NCBI GenBank assembly: GCA_963693365.1
Contig: CAVNZM010000007.1
Coordinates: 7,068,001 to 7,132,000 of the forward strand
Length of the DNA stretch: 64,000 nucleotides
Reading direction: 5' to 3'
Origin: Amoebidium appalachense
Lineage: Eukaryota; Ichthyosporea
Below the pieces are notes generated by a model. It was not told the DNA's origin. It was given only the letters and a program-made list of their open reading frames with translations, and did not search any database. Below, one piece after another: positions 1 through 11,834 of the stretch (positions are counted from its first letter, which is position 1; each line of letters starts with the position of its first letter). A program made the translations under genes and the position numbers.

Positions 1-761
1 GATCATTTCAGAGTAATAGAGTTCAGAGCAATGAAAATAATGAAAATAACTAAACTTTGTGACTACTTTAAAGTTGCTGAGATCATACGTGGTGCAAGCT
101 GCACTATGAACACATGTATAGTGCTAGTAATTAATACATTTTTGTTGCCTTCTGCAGGGTTATCGTAGCTACGTCACGGCCTGCACTCAGGGGGGGGAGG
201 GGGGGGGGGGGAGAGGGGGGATGATTCGAAGGGGGTATAAATAAGAACATGCACCTAAAGGTCTTTCCCGTGGATCCTCCCCCCTCCCCCCCCACCTCTC
301 CCTCCCCCGGGGCCCCATACTATGATATCTAGGCCCAATATTATATGCCCCTTCCCCCCCCCCCCCCCCCCCCTCCTCTCCGGATCCCCGGACCCCACTT
401 CCCTACCCGGAGGCTCAAGAGCTCCCCCCTTCCCCTTCCCCCCTCCCCCCCCCCCCCCCCAAGGCTTACGGGGGCCCTTCTTCATCGAGGGGGAGGGGGT
501 GGGGGTGGGGGGGGGTGGGGGGAGGGGGAAGTGGAAGGCGGGGGTGGATGCATGTCAGCCTAGGTGAATTCAATTGTTTAACTCCAGTGTGCAGGACTGG
601 TCTGAAGGCTTAAGAAAACAACGAGGAAATGGGGTCCAGTGGAGGTGGTGGTGGTGTTCTGTGTGTGTGTGTACACGTGCACGTATGTGTGTGGTTTTTT
701 TAAGGGGTGAGTGGTGGTGGTGGTGGTGGTGGTGGTCACCGTGGTGGTGGTGTGTGTGTCT

Positions 762-845
<84 letters not shown>

Positions 846-2319
846 TAGAAAGAAAAACTGCTCGTGGGTCACTGTTTTTCGTCACTGTATTTGTAACGGG
901 CCGCTCATATTTATATAACTACTTTAATTTAAGTACACGTGTTCATTATCATATACGATGGCCAAATATAGAAATTTTGGCGTCGAAGTTCTTGGAGCTA
1001 AAAAAACGTTTAAAAGGGGGAAATAATAGCTTGGCCCCAAATTTACCTTGCCGTTTTTAGCGAATGTATTTTTTATTCATGAGTTCTAGTGATTCAGTGA
1101 GTGCACGTGCCTGCCTCAGGCTGATCATGACAACTGCAACACACCATTCCTACATGGATATCAACCAAAAGAAAATAGTATATACTGTGGTGGTCTCCTA
1201 AACCTTGTGCGGCATGCGCATACATGATATTACAGTGACGCATGTGCATATTATTGTTCTGTACACCGGAGTGTGCCGGTGCACGTGGCTGTTTTGTGCA
1301 CATGTTACAATAGCAGCACGATCTCCCTAAACTCCATGTTTACACATCCCTCACCCTGGCTCTGCCTTGTCGGTGCTCCAAAACACACATACAAATCCCC
1401 CTAGACTCAGTGCCTGCACATGGTCGCATTCACGTGCAGGTCACGTGACACATGCGATGCCATACTGCCGTCTACAGCAACAACCACGGCAGCATGTATA
1501 CCGGCCCAGCACGAAATATACTTATCGGCAGCCCACTGAACTCGCCCATTTTCTCTTTTTCATGTATGTCCCTCCTTTTTTGTAAAATCACCCTTTTTGG
1601 CCTCCCGGTAGTGGATTTTGCAGGATTTGACTTCTTTGAGGTCCAAAAACCTCAAATTTTCCCCGGCGGGGCCGGGGAGGGAGAATTCAAAAATTGCCCG
1701 CTCCTGATATGGTACCCGGGCCCCTCGCGTGCACGCCACATTCCACTGCAAATAGACAAATCTGAAAGTGCACGTGCCCGCCGAGGCTACTAATATTAGC
1801 ATGTGAGTGTAGTGCGTCAAAAATTATGCTGAGCTCGCACTCAATAGAACAGGGTTTCATATGCATACCACAGACTTTGACAGCTTCACTGATTTCTGAA
1901 AGCACGCATATGGTAAGAAATTATTATTATGCTATAGTACATATACATGTACAGTACAGTAGAGTGGCAGAAAAACAAGGCCTTGATATATATATATATA
2001 TATATATAAAGATTCATCTATCCTCAATTTTTGCTTTTTTTTTATAAAAAAAGGAAGAACAGATAATGCCATAACTAAATACCCCAACTCAGCCAGCCAA
2101 GCTTGGAAATCGAACAGCTGGCAGTGCTGGCACATGCACATGCATGTACAGCATCGAGATCTGGAGCGCGCGCGCAAGCTGGCACCATAGCCTATCAAGC
2201 AGGCCTAGGGATACTAAATAGCCTCAGTTACCGCGGTCTTCAATATTAGTGTTAAAGGTTGTCTTGAAAGTATTCTCCTCTTCCTTGTCATTTCCATTAT
2301 CTTTTTTTCTCTCAAACAG
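1..2319. other. Repeat-rich intergenic region
   Basis: No gene is supported here. The stretch holds poly-C/poly-G blocks (about 190-225, 350-375, 440-460 and 795-845), a GGT/GT-rich block at 640-800, and a short (TA)n tract at about 1986-2007. The remaining sequence is unique and AT-richer, with many stops in all frames. The long proline, glycine, histidine or valine-cysteine translations are microsatellite artefacts. A possible 3' splice site (pyrimidines then CTGCAG) lies near 157, but no paired donor was seen. Confidence 0.6.
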
Positions 2320-2438
2320 AGCGAGACTTTCGCGTTCTGGCAGCCACATACTGCACTCCAGGATGTGAAATTAGCAGTTTTTATGTGGCAGCCGAAATTG
2401 TCGCTGGACACTCCGAAAAATGTCCAAAGGTTTTTGAG
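2320..2438 (+). other. Possible orphan coding exon
   Basis: A stretch open in one frame is framed by a strong 3' splice site (a T-rich tract, then CAAACAG ending at 2319) and a good donor (GAG followed by GTAAAG at 2439). The translation (RDFRVLAATYCTPGCEISSF and on to KCPKVFE) has a mixed amino-acid composition unlike the surrounding repeats. I do not recognise the family, and no partner exon was found. It could be the tail of a gene starting left of the window, or chance. The TmpA-like gene starts about 430 bases downstream on the same strand. Confidence 0.25.
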
Positions 2439-2625
2439 GTAAAGTTTCAATCACTGGCTCCAGTACACCCAACAATAAAAAAAGAAAAAACAGTTGGTGG
2501 CTCTTTTGGGCCACTCAGACAGGGAAAAGGTTGGTATGGCACCAGCCAAATACCAGTTTCACACCCTGCTGCAGTCTGCTGATACCGTGGTCCTCTGATA
2601 CGGTCTACATATCACTTTGCGTTAA

Positions 2626-2713
2626 CCAATCAGCGTAGCTCCTTTTATCCTGTGCATTCACAGCTCCTTTGCAACGATTGGTTGGGTTAAAAAAACCGAG
2701 GAAAAGGTATATA
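2626..2713 (+). promoter_or_regulatory. CCAAT / ATTGG / TATA promoter, TmpA-like copy 1
   Basis: A CCAAT box (2626-2630), an inverted CCAAT box (ATTGG, 2677-2681) and a TATATA element (2708-2713) lie in this order 160-250 bases ahead of the start codon at 2874. The inverted copy of the gene has the same three elements in the same order relative to its own start. That makes a conserved, duplicated core promoter likely. Confidence 0.5.
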
Positions 2714-2873
2714 GAGAGAAGATCCACCACCACAATCCGAAGCGCAGATTGAACTTCACGCGTTTCGTTTCAAAAAGTAATGGCGACAACAAAACAAGAA
2801 GCATGCGCATACACTTTATACATTATTAAAGCAACATAAATACACGCTTTAGTAACAACAACAACCATAAAAA

Positions 2874-3632
2874 ATGTCGGACAGGCCAAAAAATCTACCG
2901 GCCGGGGCTGAAAAGAAATACCCCGCCACTGGTGTTGACCATCCCACCACAGTCACCAACGCCTACTCTATAGACGGCTCTGAATCGCAACCAAACACAT
3001 ATGTGAACGAGCGCAACTGGTCAGGCGCCGCATTCAGAACTTCAGTGCCCGATACACAGGCACAGGAACGATCATCCGGTGGGTTTCTGCGTCACCGTTC
3101 CTTGCGTCAAAGTGTGCGCAGAGCTGTCCAGGCCATTGTTGCTGAGGGCAATGATGTGGGGCAGTGGGCGCAAGAGGATGATGTGCCAGCACCACCCGAG
3201 GACTCTGAAGATGAGGAGGATGAGAGGAGGGCTGGTAGAAAGGACGAAGAGGCCCCGTCTGTCGTTGGACTTAAGCCGGAGGAGTTCCGCCAGAAATATG
3301 CAAAGCTTCCTGCAATTGTTCGTCGCCCACGCCGAGTTTTCTCCACCTATCGCCGCCTGTTTGCCTTGTGCTTTGCTGCAAACGTTGCCATGCTGGTGTG
3401 TGTTGCCACGGGCGTGTGGGACGGGGCCGTAGACCACCTAGGGCTGATTGTGATTGCAAACATTGCAGTCACCGTCACCATCCGCTGTGAGCTGCTGCTG
3501 AATGGCCTCTACATGGTCGCCACCAAACTGCCTCGGTCCGCACCCCTGGGACTGCGTCTGTTTGTTTCCCGCCTGCTTTACCACATTGGTGAGTGTTTGG
3601 CTTATCTAAGCTTGACGTGTTTGGCTGTTTCC

Positions 3633-3670
<38 letters not shown>

Positions 3671-4770
3671 AGGGGTCCGGTTGAGTGCCGATCGTGATGT
3701 GGTTGTCCGTTGGTAGTTTGCAGGAAACTTTACTCGAGTCAGACAATGTTGCTCAACTCTTGCATTGTGCATTGTGCTCGGTGATTTCCGCTTTATTTCG
3801 TCTCGCATTGGAGTACTTTGGCCTTGTTAAAGCTGTTTGGAAAAAAGGTGTTAATAGAGAGACAAAATCAAAATCTCATTGTTTCTTGATGATTGCAGGT
3901 GGCATCCACAGTGGCTGTGGCACGTCTGCCCTCATGTGGATGATCTACTTCGTTATCCACACCACACAGGCCTACGTCAACCACACAGGGCAGGCGCCAG
4001 TAGCGCCAACAACTCCTCACACACCCGGTCAGGCTCTCACCAATGTTCTTACGTCATATATGTTGCTCGAAGAAGGAGGTGCCCCCGTGCCCAGCCTGGC
4101 GACTGTCGTGACGTCATACCTGCTGCTGGTGGTCACGGTGCTGCAGGTGGCCAGTGCCATTGTGCCCAAGTTCCGCCACGCCTACCACAACACCTTCGAG
4201 CTCATGCACAGGTTCTGTGGCTGGACCGCCCTGGCCCTCACATGGGCGCTTGTCTTTACCGTGTCCAGCGACAAGGTATGCACTGTGCATAGTTACTGTA
4301 GGGGCTGTTGTCGGAGATATTGGGTTGGGTTGTTACGGATTATCGGGTATATATGTCTATGTGCACTTGCCTAAGTTTTATGAACGTTTTACAATGAGCG
4401 CTTCTGCCAGCACCAGGACTGGACCTTATCCGACTCTGCTGCTAAATCTCATGGTCACCCATTAGTGCCCCCAATCCCCCCTCTCTCCCTCTCTCCCCCC
4501 CCCCATTAGGCTCCCCCCCCCCCCCCAACCCACCACCACCACCACCACCACCACTCTCTTCCCTGCAGGCTACCCTCCCTCCCCCCTCCCTTTCCCTCTC
4601 TCCCCCCGCCTACCGCCCACACACACAGACACCCACTGCCTTCCTATTCAACATTCCCCATCCCCTCACCCCCCCCCCCCCTTCCCCCCCCCCCCCCCCG
4701 GGCCCTCTTAAGCCTTCCCTTTTAAGCTTCCTTTTCCCCCCCGACTCCCCCTGTACACACCCCTTCTCCC

Positions 4771-4846
<76 letters not shown>

Positions 4847-5761
4847 AACACACACACACGTACACGCACACACACAAGTTGCACCCGCCACCAGCAAGCA
4901 CCCAACGCTAGCCATAGCACACGACCACACTACCAACCCCACCAGCATACATACAAACAAGCCTCGGTTCATAAAGGTGCATGGATTTGATTGGAGCTAA
5001 CAAAGTGTTTTCCTTGTAATTTCGCACAGATTGCCCCTCTCCCTGCCAGCAACATCATCTACGAGCACATTCTTGTGCGTCAGGCCGAGCTGTGGCTGGT
5101 GGTGTACATCACCATCGTCATTGTCATGCCGTGGACCCGCATGGAGCGTGTGCCCGTCAAGACCGTCGTGCCCTCCCCCCACTGCATTGCCATCACATTC
5201 CCGGACGGCCCGGCCGCCGGCACCTTTGGCCGTGTGAGCCTCAGCCCCCTGACCGAGTGGCACACCTTTGCCACCATCTCACCCAGAAAGGACGCCGACG
5301 AACACCGCATGATCATGGCGGCCGCAGGTGATTGGACGAAAGGCGTCATCAAGAACCCCCCCACTCACATGTACGTGCGGCGCATCCGCTGCCCCGGGTT
5401 CATGTACACGGTCAAGATGTACAACAGGGTGGTGCTGATGGCCACGGGGGCCGGCATTGCGCCAGTACTGCCGCACATCATGCAGAGCACCACGCAGATG
5501 TTCATCCTGTGGGTCACAAAGAACCCGCGGTCGTTTTTTGGGGACGAGGTGACGGATCTTGTGTACAACAGCGCGCACCGGCGGGTGTGGGACACGGCGG
5601 TGGACGGACGGCCGGACATGGTGGGGCTGGCACTGCAGGCCATGGAGGAGTTTGGGGCCGAGGCGCTGCACATTGTGGCTAACGAGCCCGTCACAAAGCA
5701 GGTCGTCTACGGCCTGAGCTGCCGCGGTTTGACGGCTTTCGGCGCTATATGGGACTCGTAG
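2874..5761 (+). CDS. TmpA-like membrane flavoprotein, copy 1
   Basis: Three exons (2874-3588, 3899-4275, 5030-5761) join in phase to give 607 residues. Residues 1-150 are polar, acidic and probably cytosolic. Hydrophobic segments follow near 162-180, 188-205, 246-260, in the middle and end of exon 2, and at 385-402 just before the sequence PWTRM. The C-terminal module has LTEWHTFATI (438-446), matching the FAD-site HPF(S/T)I motif of ferric-reductase-like domains. It also has ATGAGIAP (502-509), a nucleotide-binding glycine loop, and ends in the family signature AFGAIWDS. Known family: TmpA, a fungal integral-membrane oxidoreductase linked to developmental signalling; related modules also end some adenylate-forming reductases. 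Substrate unknown. Its closest relative is the inverted copy at 8619-11625. Intron 1 contains a poly-G run; intron 2 is filled with C-runs and (CA)n. The open frame at 4991 is intron read-through. Confidence 0.85.
4782..4845. repeat. (AC)n microsatellite in intron 2 of TmpA copy 1
   Basis: About 60 bases of AC dinucleotides within the 4276-5029 intron, flanked by C-rich sequence from 4490 onward, including a short CCA-repeat block near 4530-4552. No coding potential beyond Thr-His repeats. Confidence 0.9.
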
Positions 5762-5982
5762 GTGCATTGTCACGATGTGTGGGGTTTTATTTGGAGAAGT
5801 GTAAGCAAGGGTAAGTCTTGTTTTGTTACTTCGTTAGTCCTCACATTTTGCAATTGGTTTCCACTAGTAATTTCTTCTGCTGGAGTTCTCTCCCCCCCCA
5901 CCCCCCTCCCCTCCCCTCCCTCCCCCCCCCCCCCCCCCTCCCCCTTGGCACCAGAGTGCATGGCCCAATCTGGCCGCGCGCA

Positions 5983-6018
<36 letters not shown>

Positions 6019-6527
6019 CACACACACACTGCTAAAAAAATTTCTTGCAATGCTCTTGTGTCAAACAGGTTGTTTTTATCAGTAGTGCTTCGAATCCGAG
6101 CGGGAATCATTGCTGCATTCGAATACTAGCGGAATGTTGTTTGTGATGTATACATACATGCTTATTACTGTGTGCATGTTAGAGGGCGCATTCGGGGAGA
6201 CAAGGTACACGTAATAGCCAATGCTTAAGGTGGACATAATTTATCTGTTTAATATCTGTTGTAAGATGTGGTCGAAATACCACCTTAAAAACACTGAAAT
6301 GATTAATACTGAGTGATGGCCGGCCTAACTTTTTGTACATAAGTGAAGGTGATATCAACTCTTATTTCAGATTTAAGAAATCTCTTATTTCACGGCGGTT
6401 AAGGTTGCAGATTCGTCTATTTACCCCTCCCCCCCCACAACCACCACCAAAACCTCCAGTTCCGCTCCCAAACCCCAATCTCACCTCACCCCCCTCCCCA
6501 CCATCCTCTTCCTCCCCCTCCCTGCCC

Positions 6528-6561
<34 letters not shown>

Positions 6562-7718
6562 GGACCAATGCTATCCCAATGGGGCACCGACTCACACATG
6601 CACATCACACTACCACTGTGACATGCTCCGTTCACACGTTCGGGGTTGGGAAGAATCTTTGACCCTGAATTGTCTGCCTGCTTGATCTGCCCAAAAGGCT
6701 TAGGTTGACCCCCTCCCTCCCCCACCCACCCATTTACCCACATACATCACCTAACAGACATCCGTCTGCACACTGACACACCTCCCCCCCCACCCCTCTT
6801 TTGTGTATTCCTATGTGTCCTACCGATCACAAGGCCTCAATTTGGATACTAACCTGTCTTGGCTTCTCTAGATGCACACAACACAATGCAACTGCTTTCT
6901 TTCTTTTTTTTGGGGGAGGGGGGGGGGGGGGGGGGGGGGGAGTGTGGTAGGGAGGGGTGGGGGGGGGGGGGGGGGAGGGGGGAGGGGCAAGTGGTAGGGA
7001 GGGGGAGGGGGGAGGGAGGGGGGGCTTAGCGATTTAGGGGGTGTCTAAAGTTTTATTACAGATTTATAGTCTGTCAGACTTGCAGAACCAATACCAAGCT
7101 ACCTCTCCTGCGCACACTGCACGTGCTGTTGGTAGTGGTGGTGAGGGGGGGGGGGGGGAGGGGGGAATCCACAAGAGAGGCCCGGGGGAAGGGAGGGTGG
7201 GGGGGGGGGGGAATGGAGGGCGGAGGGAGGGGGAGATAGGGGGGGAGGGGGGGGGGGGGGAGGGGAGGTTCAGGGGTCACACTAACCCCCCTCCCCTCAT
7301 CCGCCCCCCCCCTCCCCCCACCCACGCATACACACACACCAAAAAACGTGGCACGTTGCAGCAGTTACACTAATAAAACAACACAACCGCCACCACAGGC
7401 TGCCGTTTATGTACCCCCCTCCCCCCCCCCCCCCCGCCCCCTCCCCTCGCTACCCATTCCGCTCCCCTTTTCTGGGGACGGTACCTGCCATCGTGTGGGG
7501 ATGGCCAAAGTTCCCCCTTTAATTGAAAAGAAGAAGGCTTACCCCCCCCCCCCCCCCCCCCTCTCCCCCCCTCCTTCCCCCCCCCTCCCCCCCCCCCCCC
7601 CCCCCCCCCCCTCCCCCCCCAAAGGCGCTGCTCTCCTGCAACAACAACCCCACTCTCTCTCCCCCCCCCCCCCCCTCCCCCAACCCACCCCCTGTGTGTG
7701 TGTGTGTGTGGGGGGGGG

Positions 7719-7772
<54 letters not shown>

Positions 7773-7985
7773 TTAGTATGTGTGTGTGTGTGTGCGAGCG
7801 TGTGTGCGTACACGTGTGTTTGCGCATGCGTGTGCGTGCGTGTGCATGGGTGGGTGCGTGCATGCTAGGGCCCCGGGTAATGGAGCTCGTGTGTGTGTGC
7901 ACCCTGGGAATCAGGCTGTGTGTCCCTGTGTGCTTATGTTAGCCGCTATATCATGCGGCATGTGCATGCATCAATTGTGTGTGTT

Positions 7986-8046
<61 letters not shown>

Positions 8047-8618
8047 ACGCACGGTTGTGTGGGTCGGTGTGGGTGGTTGGGTAGATGGATGGGTGGGTGT
8101 AAGGGAGGGGAGGGGGAGGTGGGAGCTCGAGGGAGGAGGGGGGGGATGGTTTTCACGTTGTCAGAAACAAAATCCCATGTGGATGGACTTTGGGATGGAT
8201 TTTGATCATCGTGCAGCAATGGATGTAGCGGGTGTGTGCATCTGGTTGGAAGGGTGTGCATGATGTAAACACATGCCAATATATTTCGGAGCAATTTTTC
8301 GCTCTTTCATGTAGGCATACCACTAGCAGCCAACTTTGAAACTCATCAGTAAGTAGGTAACCGTACAAAAAAATTACTTTCGAGTCACTATACACGCAAC
8401 TCTCTCGATGTACAACAGTGTTTCTTAACAAATGTAGTACAATGCTATCTGAGTACGATGGATTCACTTCTTATCCCAGCAACGACATATTTCGATAGGT
8501 ATTTATGTACACTGCCATAATGCTTAGGCTGGCATAAATGGTGCAAGTGCAAAACCATCCATCCAACATATTTTTCTCTTTCGGATAGTTTATATATCTG
8601 GACAGCAAATATTTCGAC
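5762..8618. other. Convergent intergenic spacer between TmpA copies
   Basis: No gene is supported. The spacer contains the two 3' untranslated regions and dense repeats: C-runs (5890-5945, 6530-6560), (CA)n near 5990-6012, long G-rich blocks (6910-7020, 7145-7265), C-rich blocks (7410-7690), (GT)n at about 7700-7770 and 7978-8046, and a unique AT-richer stretch at 8150-8618 directly behind copy 2. The flanking genes are near-identical at their 3' ends, but I see no obvious long similarity beyond their stop codons. Confidence 0.6.
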
Positions 8619-9824
8619 CTACGAGTCCCATATAGCGCCGAAAGCTGTCAAACCGCGGCAGCTCAGGCCGTAGACGACCTGCTTTGTGACGGGCTCGTTA
8701 GCCACAATGTGCAGCGCCTCGGCCCCAAACTCCTCCATGGCCTGCAGTGCCAGCCCCACCATGTCCGGCCGCCCGTCCACCGCCGTGTCCCACACCCGCC
8801 GGTGTGCGCTGTTGTACACAAGATCCGTAATCTCATCACCGAAAGACGACCGCGGGTTCTTTGTGACCCATAAAATGAACATCTGTGTGGTGTTCTGCAT
8901 GATGTGCGGCAGCACCGGCGCAATACCGGCCCCCGTGGCCATCAGCACCACCCTGTTGTACATCTTGACCGTGTACATGAACCCGGGGCAGCGGATGCGC
9001 CGCACGTACATGTGCGTGGGGGGGTTCTTGATGACGTCTTTCGTCCAATCACCTGCGGCGGCCATAATCATGCGGTGTTCGTCGGCGTCCTTTGTGGGTG
9101 AGATGGTGGCAAAGCTGTGCCACTCGGTCAGGGGGCTGAGGCTCACACGGCCAAAGGTGCCGGCGGCTGGGCCGTCCGGGAATGTGATGGCAATGCAGTG
9201 GGGGGAGGGCACGACGGTCTTGACGGGCACACGCTCCATGCGGGTCCACGGCATGACAATGACGATGGTGATGTACACCACCAGCCACAGCTCGGCCTGG
9301 CGCACAAGAATGTGCTCGTAGATGATGTTGCTGGCAGGGAGAGGTGCAACCTGCGAGCAATAAAAGATGGTTAGTTCAATAAATTGAGATGTCACACAGT
9401 AATTATTGGTAACGGGGAAAAGAAAACCATGAGCACCGATATGTGCGAGGTGGAGAGGAAGGGGGAATAGGAATGATATATGGGCAGGAGAATCAGACCA
9501 GTGAGACCCGGCTGGTTGGACCGGAGGGAGGATGGGGTAGCGGGGGCCTAGAAAGGGTGCAGAAAACAGTGCACTCTTCTCTAAACTCGGAATATTATTC
9601 CTACTTATAATTATAGACTCAGGCTGATAGACAGTGAAATCTTACGTTTTGATGTATGTGTAACCCTCCTCCCTGCCCCTTCAACCCCCCTCCCCCGGGC
9701 CCCCCACCCCACCCCGGCCCCCTTCGCCCACTCCACCCCATGGCCTTCTCCTCCCCCCCCCCCCCCCCCCCCCCCCCACAAAAAAAAATAATAATAATAA
9801 AAAAAGGCTACAGGTGTGCTTTCT

Positions 9825-9855
<31 letters not shown>

Positions 9856-10779
9856 TCCCTCTCCCGCCCGACACCGATCCCCCCCGCAAATTGAATGACT
9901 CTTAAGTTTTGATGCATGTGTAACCTTCCTCACCGCCCCCCTCCCCCCCCTCTCCCCTAGGCCTACCAATACCCCACCCGATCCCACCCTTCTTCTCCCG
10001 TTGAAAAAGCTACAGGTGTGCTTTCTTGCCGTCCCCCCCCCCCCCCCCCCCCCCCCCCTCCCCCTCCCCTCTCCCGCCCGACACCCGTCCCCACCCTAAA
10101 AAACAGCCCGCATCGGCAACAGACAAAAGCAACATCGCAGGCTGCAGCTTATATATGTATGCACATTGACGTGCATAAACATACCTTATCCCTGGCCGAG
10201 GAAAAGACGAGCACCCATGTGAGGGCCAGGGCGGTCCAGCCACAGAACCTGTGCATGAGCTCGAAGGTGTTGTGGTAGGCGTGGCGGAACTTGGGCACAA
10301 TGGCGCTGGCCACCTGCAGCACCGTGGCCACCAGCAGCAAATATGACGTCACGACAGTTGCTAGGCTGGGAACGGGGGCACCTGCAGTATTAACTGTAAC
10401 GGTGTGGTTGATGGCATTGTTGTGGGCTCTTGAGATGTGGTGGACAAAGTAGATCATCCACATGAGGGCAGACGTGCCACAGCCGCTGTGGATGCCACCT
10501 GCAGGGTATTTTGGTGTTAGTATGGATGTCACTACAAACGTGTGTGTGTGCACATATCCATATCACACGGCGATTTGGTAGTTGACAACATAGGGTACAC
10601 AAGCATTAGTATTCTCAAACCTAGCCTAGTGCATGCCCCTGTGAAATATGTGCATCAATAGCACGTATGATCTTGAGATGTTGAACCAGAACTGCGCACA
10701 TCGTGAGACATGATACTACTTGCCGCGTGTTCAAAGTTGGAAATTCTATTCCCCCCCCCCCCCCCCCTCCCCCCCCTCC

Positions 10780-10832
<53 letters not shown>

Positions 10833-11625
10833 CCCCAGGTACGTCAAGGTTAAAATACTCACCAATATGGTAAAGCAGGCGGGAAACGAAGAGACGCAGT
10901 CCCAGGGGTGCTGACCGAGGCAGTTTAGTGGCGAACATGTAGAGGCCATTCAGCAGCAGCTCACAGCGGATGGTGACGGTGACTGCAATGTTTGCAATCA
11001 CAATCAGCCCAAGGTGGTCCACCGCACCGGCCCACACGTCCGTGGCAACACACACCAGCATGGCAACGTTTGCTAGAAAACACAAAGTAAACAGGCGGCG
11101 GTAGGTGGAGAAAACTCTCCGTGGGCGGCGCACAACAGCAGGGAGCTTGACATATTTCTTGCGGTAGTCCTCGGGTTTCATCCCAACTACAGGGGGCTCC
11201 TCTTCGTCCTTTCCACCTCCTCTCTCTCCTGTCCACTTGTCCCCGCCCTCATAATCATATGCAGGAGATGGCGTTTCATCCTGTTTCGCCCAATCTCCCA
11301 CCGTTTCTCCCTCGGCCACTACAGCATTCATAACCCCCGACGCTGCACTTCGAACACTCTGGCGAAAGCTGGTACCTCGCGATCGGCGCTTGAAGCTACC
11401 GGCAGGAGGAGGTGCTCTGTAAGTGAGTGCCGCGCCCGACCAGTTGCGGTGGTTGATGTATGTGGGGCTGTGTTGTTGTGTTGTATTTGTAGTATCATTT
11501 GTGGAAGGTGGGGAGGCGTTGTCCAGTGAGAAGACGTTGGACACGGGCTCCGACATCACTTCGATGGTGGTTGCACCCGCAACCTTTTTGGCGTCCTCCG
11601 CGATAGTGGGGGGAATTTGAGACAT
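8619..11625 (-). CDS. TmpA-like membrane flavoprotein, copy 2
   Basis: Exons 11625-10863, 10498-10185 and 9350-8619 join in the same phases as copy 1 to give 602 residues. The first 150 residues differ strongly from copy 1, although the RNWSGAA and RRPRRVFSTYRRLF blocks are shared. The membrane region is nearly identical. Exon 2 lacks a stretch of about 20 residues present in copy 1 after the first membrane segment. Exon 3 (243 codons) shows only seven residue differences, and the FAD-like WHSFATI and the ATGAGIAP loop are kept, so both copies look functional. This is an inverted, tail-to-tail duplicate. Uneven divergence along the gene suggests either strong constraint on the catalytic half or gene conversion. 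Its promoter mirrors that of copy 1. Intron 1 has a C(n)A(n) tract and intron 2 a tandem duplication. The long plus-strand frame at 8686-9321 is only its antisense shadow. Confidence 0.85.
9641..10096. repeat. Two-copy tandem duplication in intron 2 of TmpA copy 2
   Basis: Two units (about 9641-9900 and 9901-10096) share a start of CTTA(C/A)GTTTTGATG followed by TGTGTAACC. Both then carry a C-rich block, the phrase CTACAGGTGTGCTTTCTTGCC, a long C-run and CTCTCCCGCCCGACACC. The copies differ mainly in C-run length and in an A-rich insert (9779-9806) in the first unit. Confidence 0.75.
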
Positions 11626-11763
11626 TTTGGCACAACCTTGTTTTAGAAAAAAATATCTTGGTGTGGTGTGCGTGTATGTGTTGGTATGTGTGGCGCTGGT
11701 GCCTGGTTGTGTTGTGGATCCGTTGTGTTACGAACTGACTATCTGGTTCTGGCCGATTTTGTT

Positions 11764-11834
11764 TATATACTTTACGATCATCTAGGGTAACCAATCAGAA
11801 TTCACTAGTGATAAAAGTCGAACAACGTGATTGG
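11764..11834 (-). promoter_or_regulatory. CCAAT / ATTGG / TATA promoter, TmpA-like copy 2
   Basis: Read on the minus strand, a CCAAT box (11834-11830), an inverted one (11795-11791) and TATATA (11769-11764) precede the ATG at 11625 by 139-209 bases. Order and orientation match copy 1; spacings differ by about 10 bases. Confidence 0.5.

Noticed and set aside
2491-2514. GTGGCTCTTTTGGGCCAC hairpin resembling a histone mRNA 3' stem-loop
   Set aside because: The loop and the 3' arm do not fit the histone consensus, and no histone coding sequence precedes it.
4991-5029. Alternative start for TmpA copy 1 exon 3 at an in-frame codon upstream
   Set aside because: The same region is intronic in the inverted copy, and the phase-correct acceptor CGCACAG at 5029 joins exon 2 perfectly.
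8686-9321. 211-codon plus-strand frame
   Set aside because: Exact antisense of TmpA-like copy 2 exon 3; the sense frame carries the family motifs. The same applies to antisense frames over copy 1.
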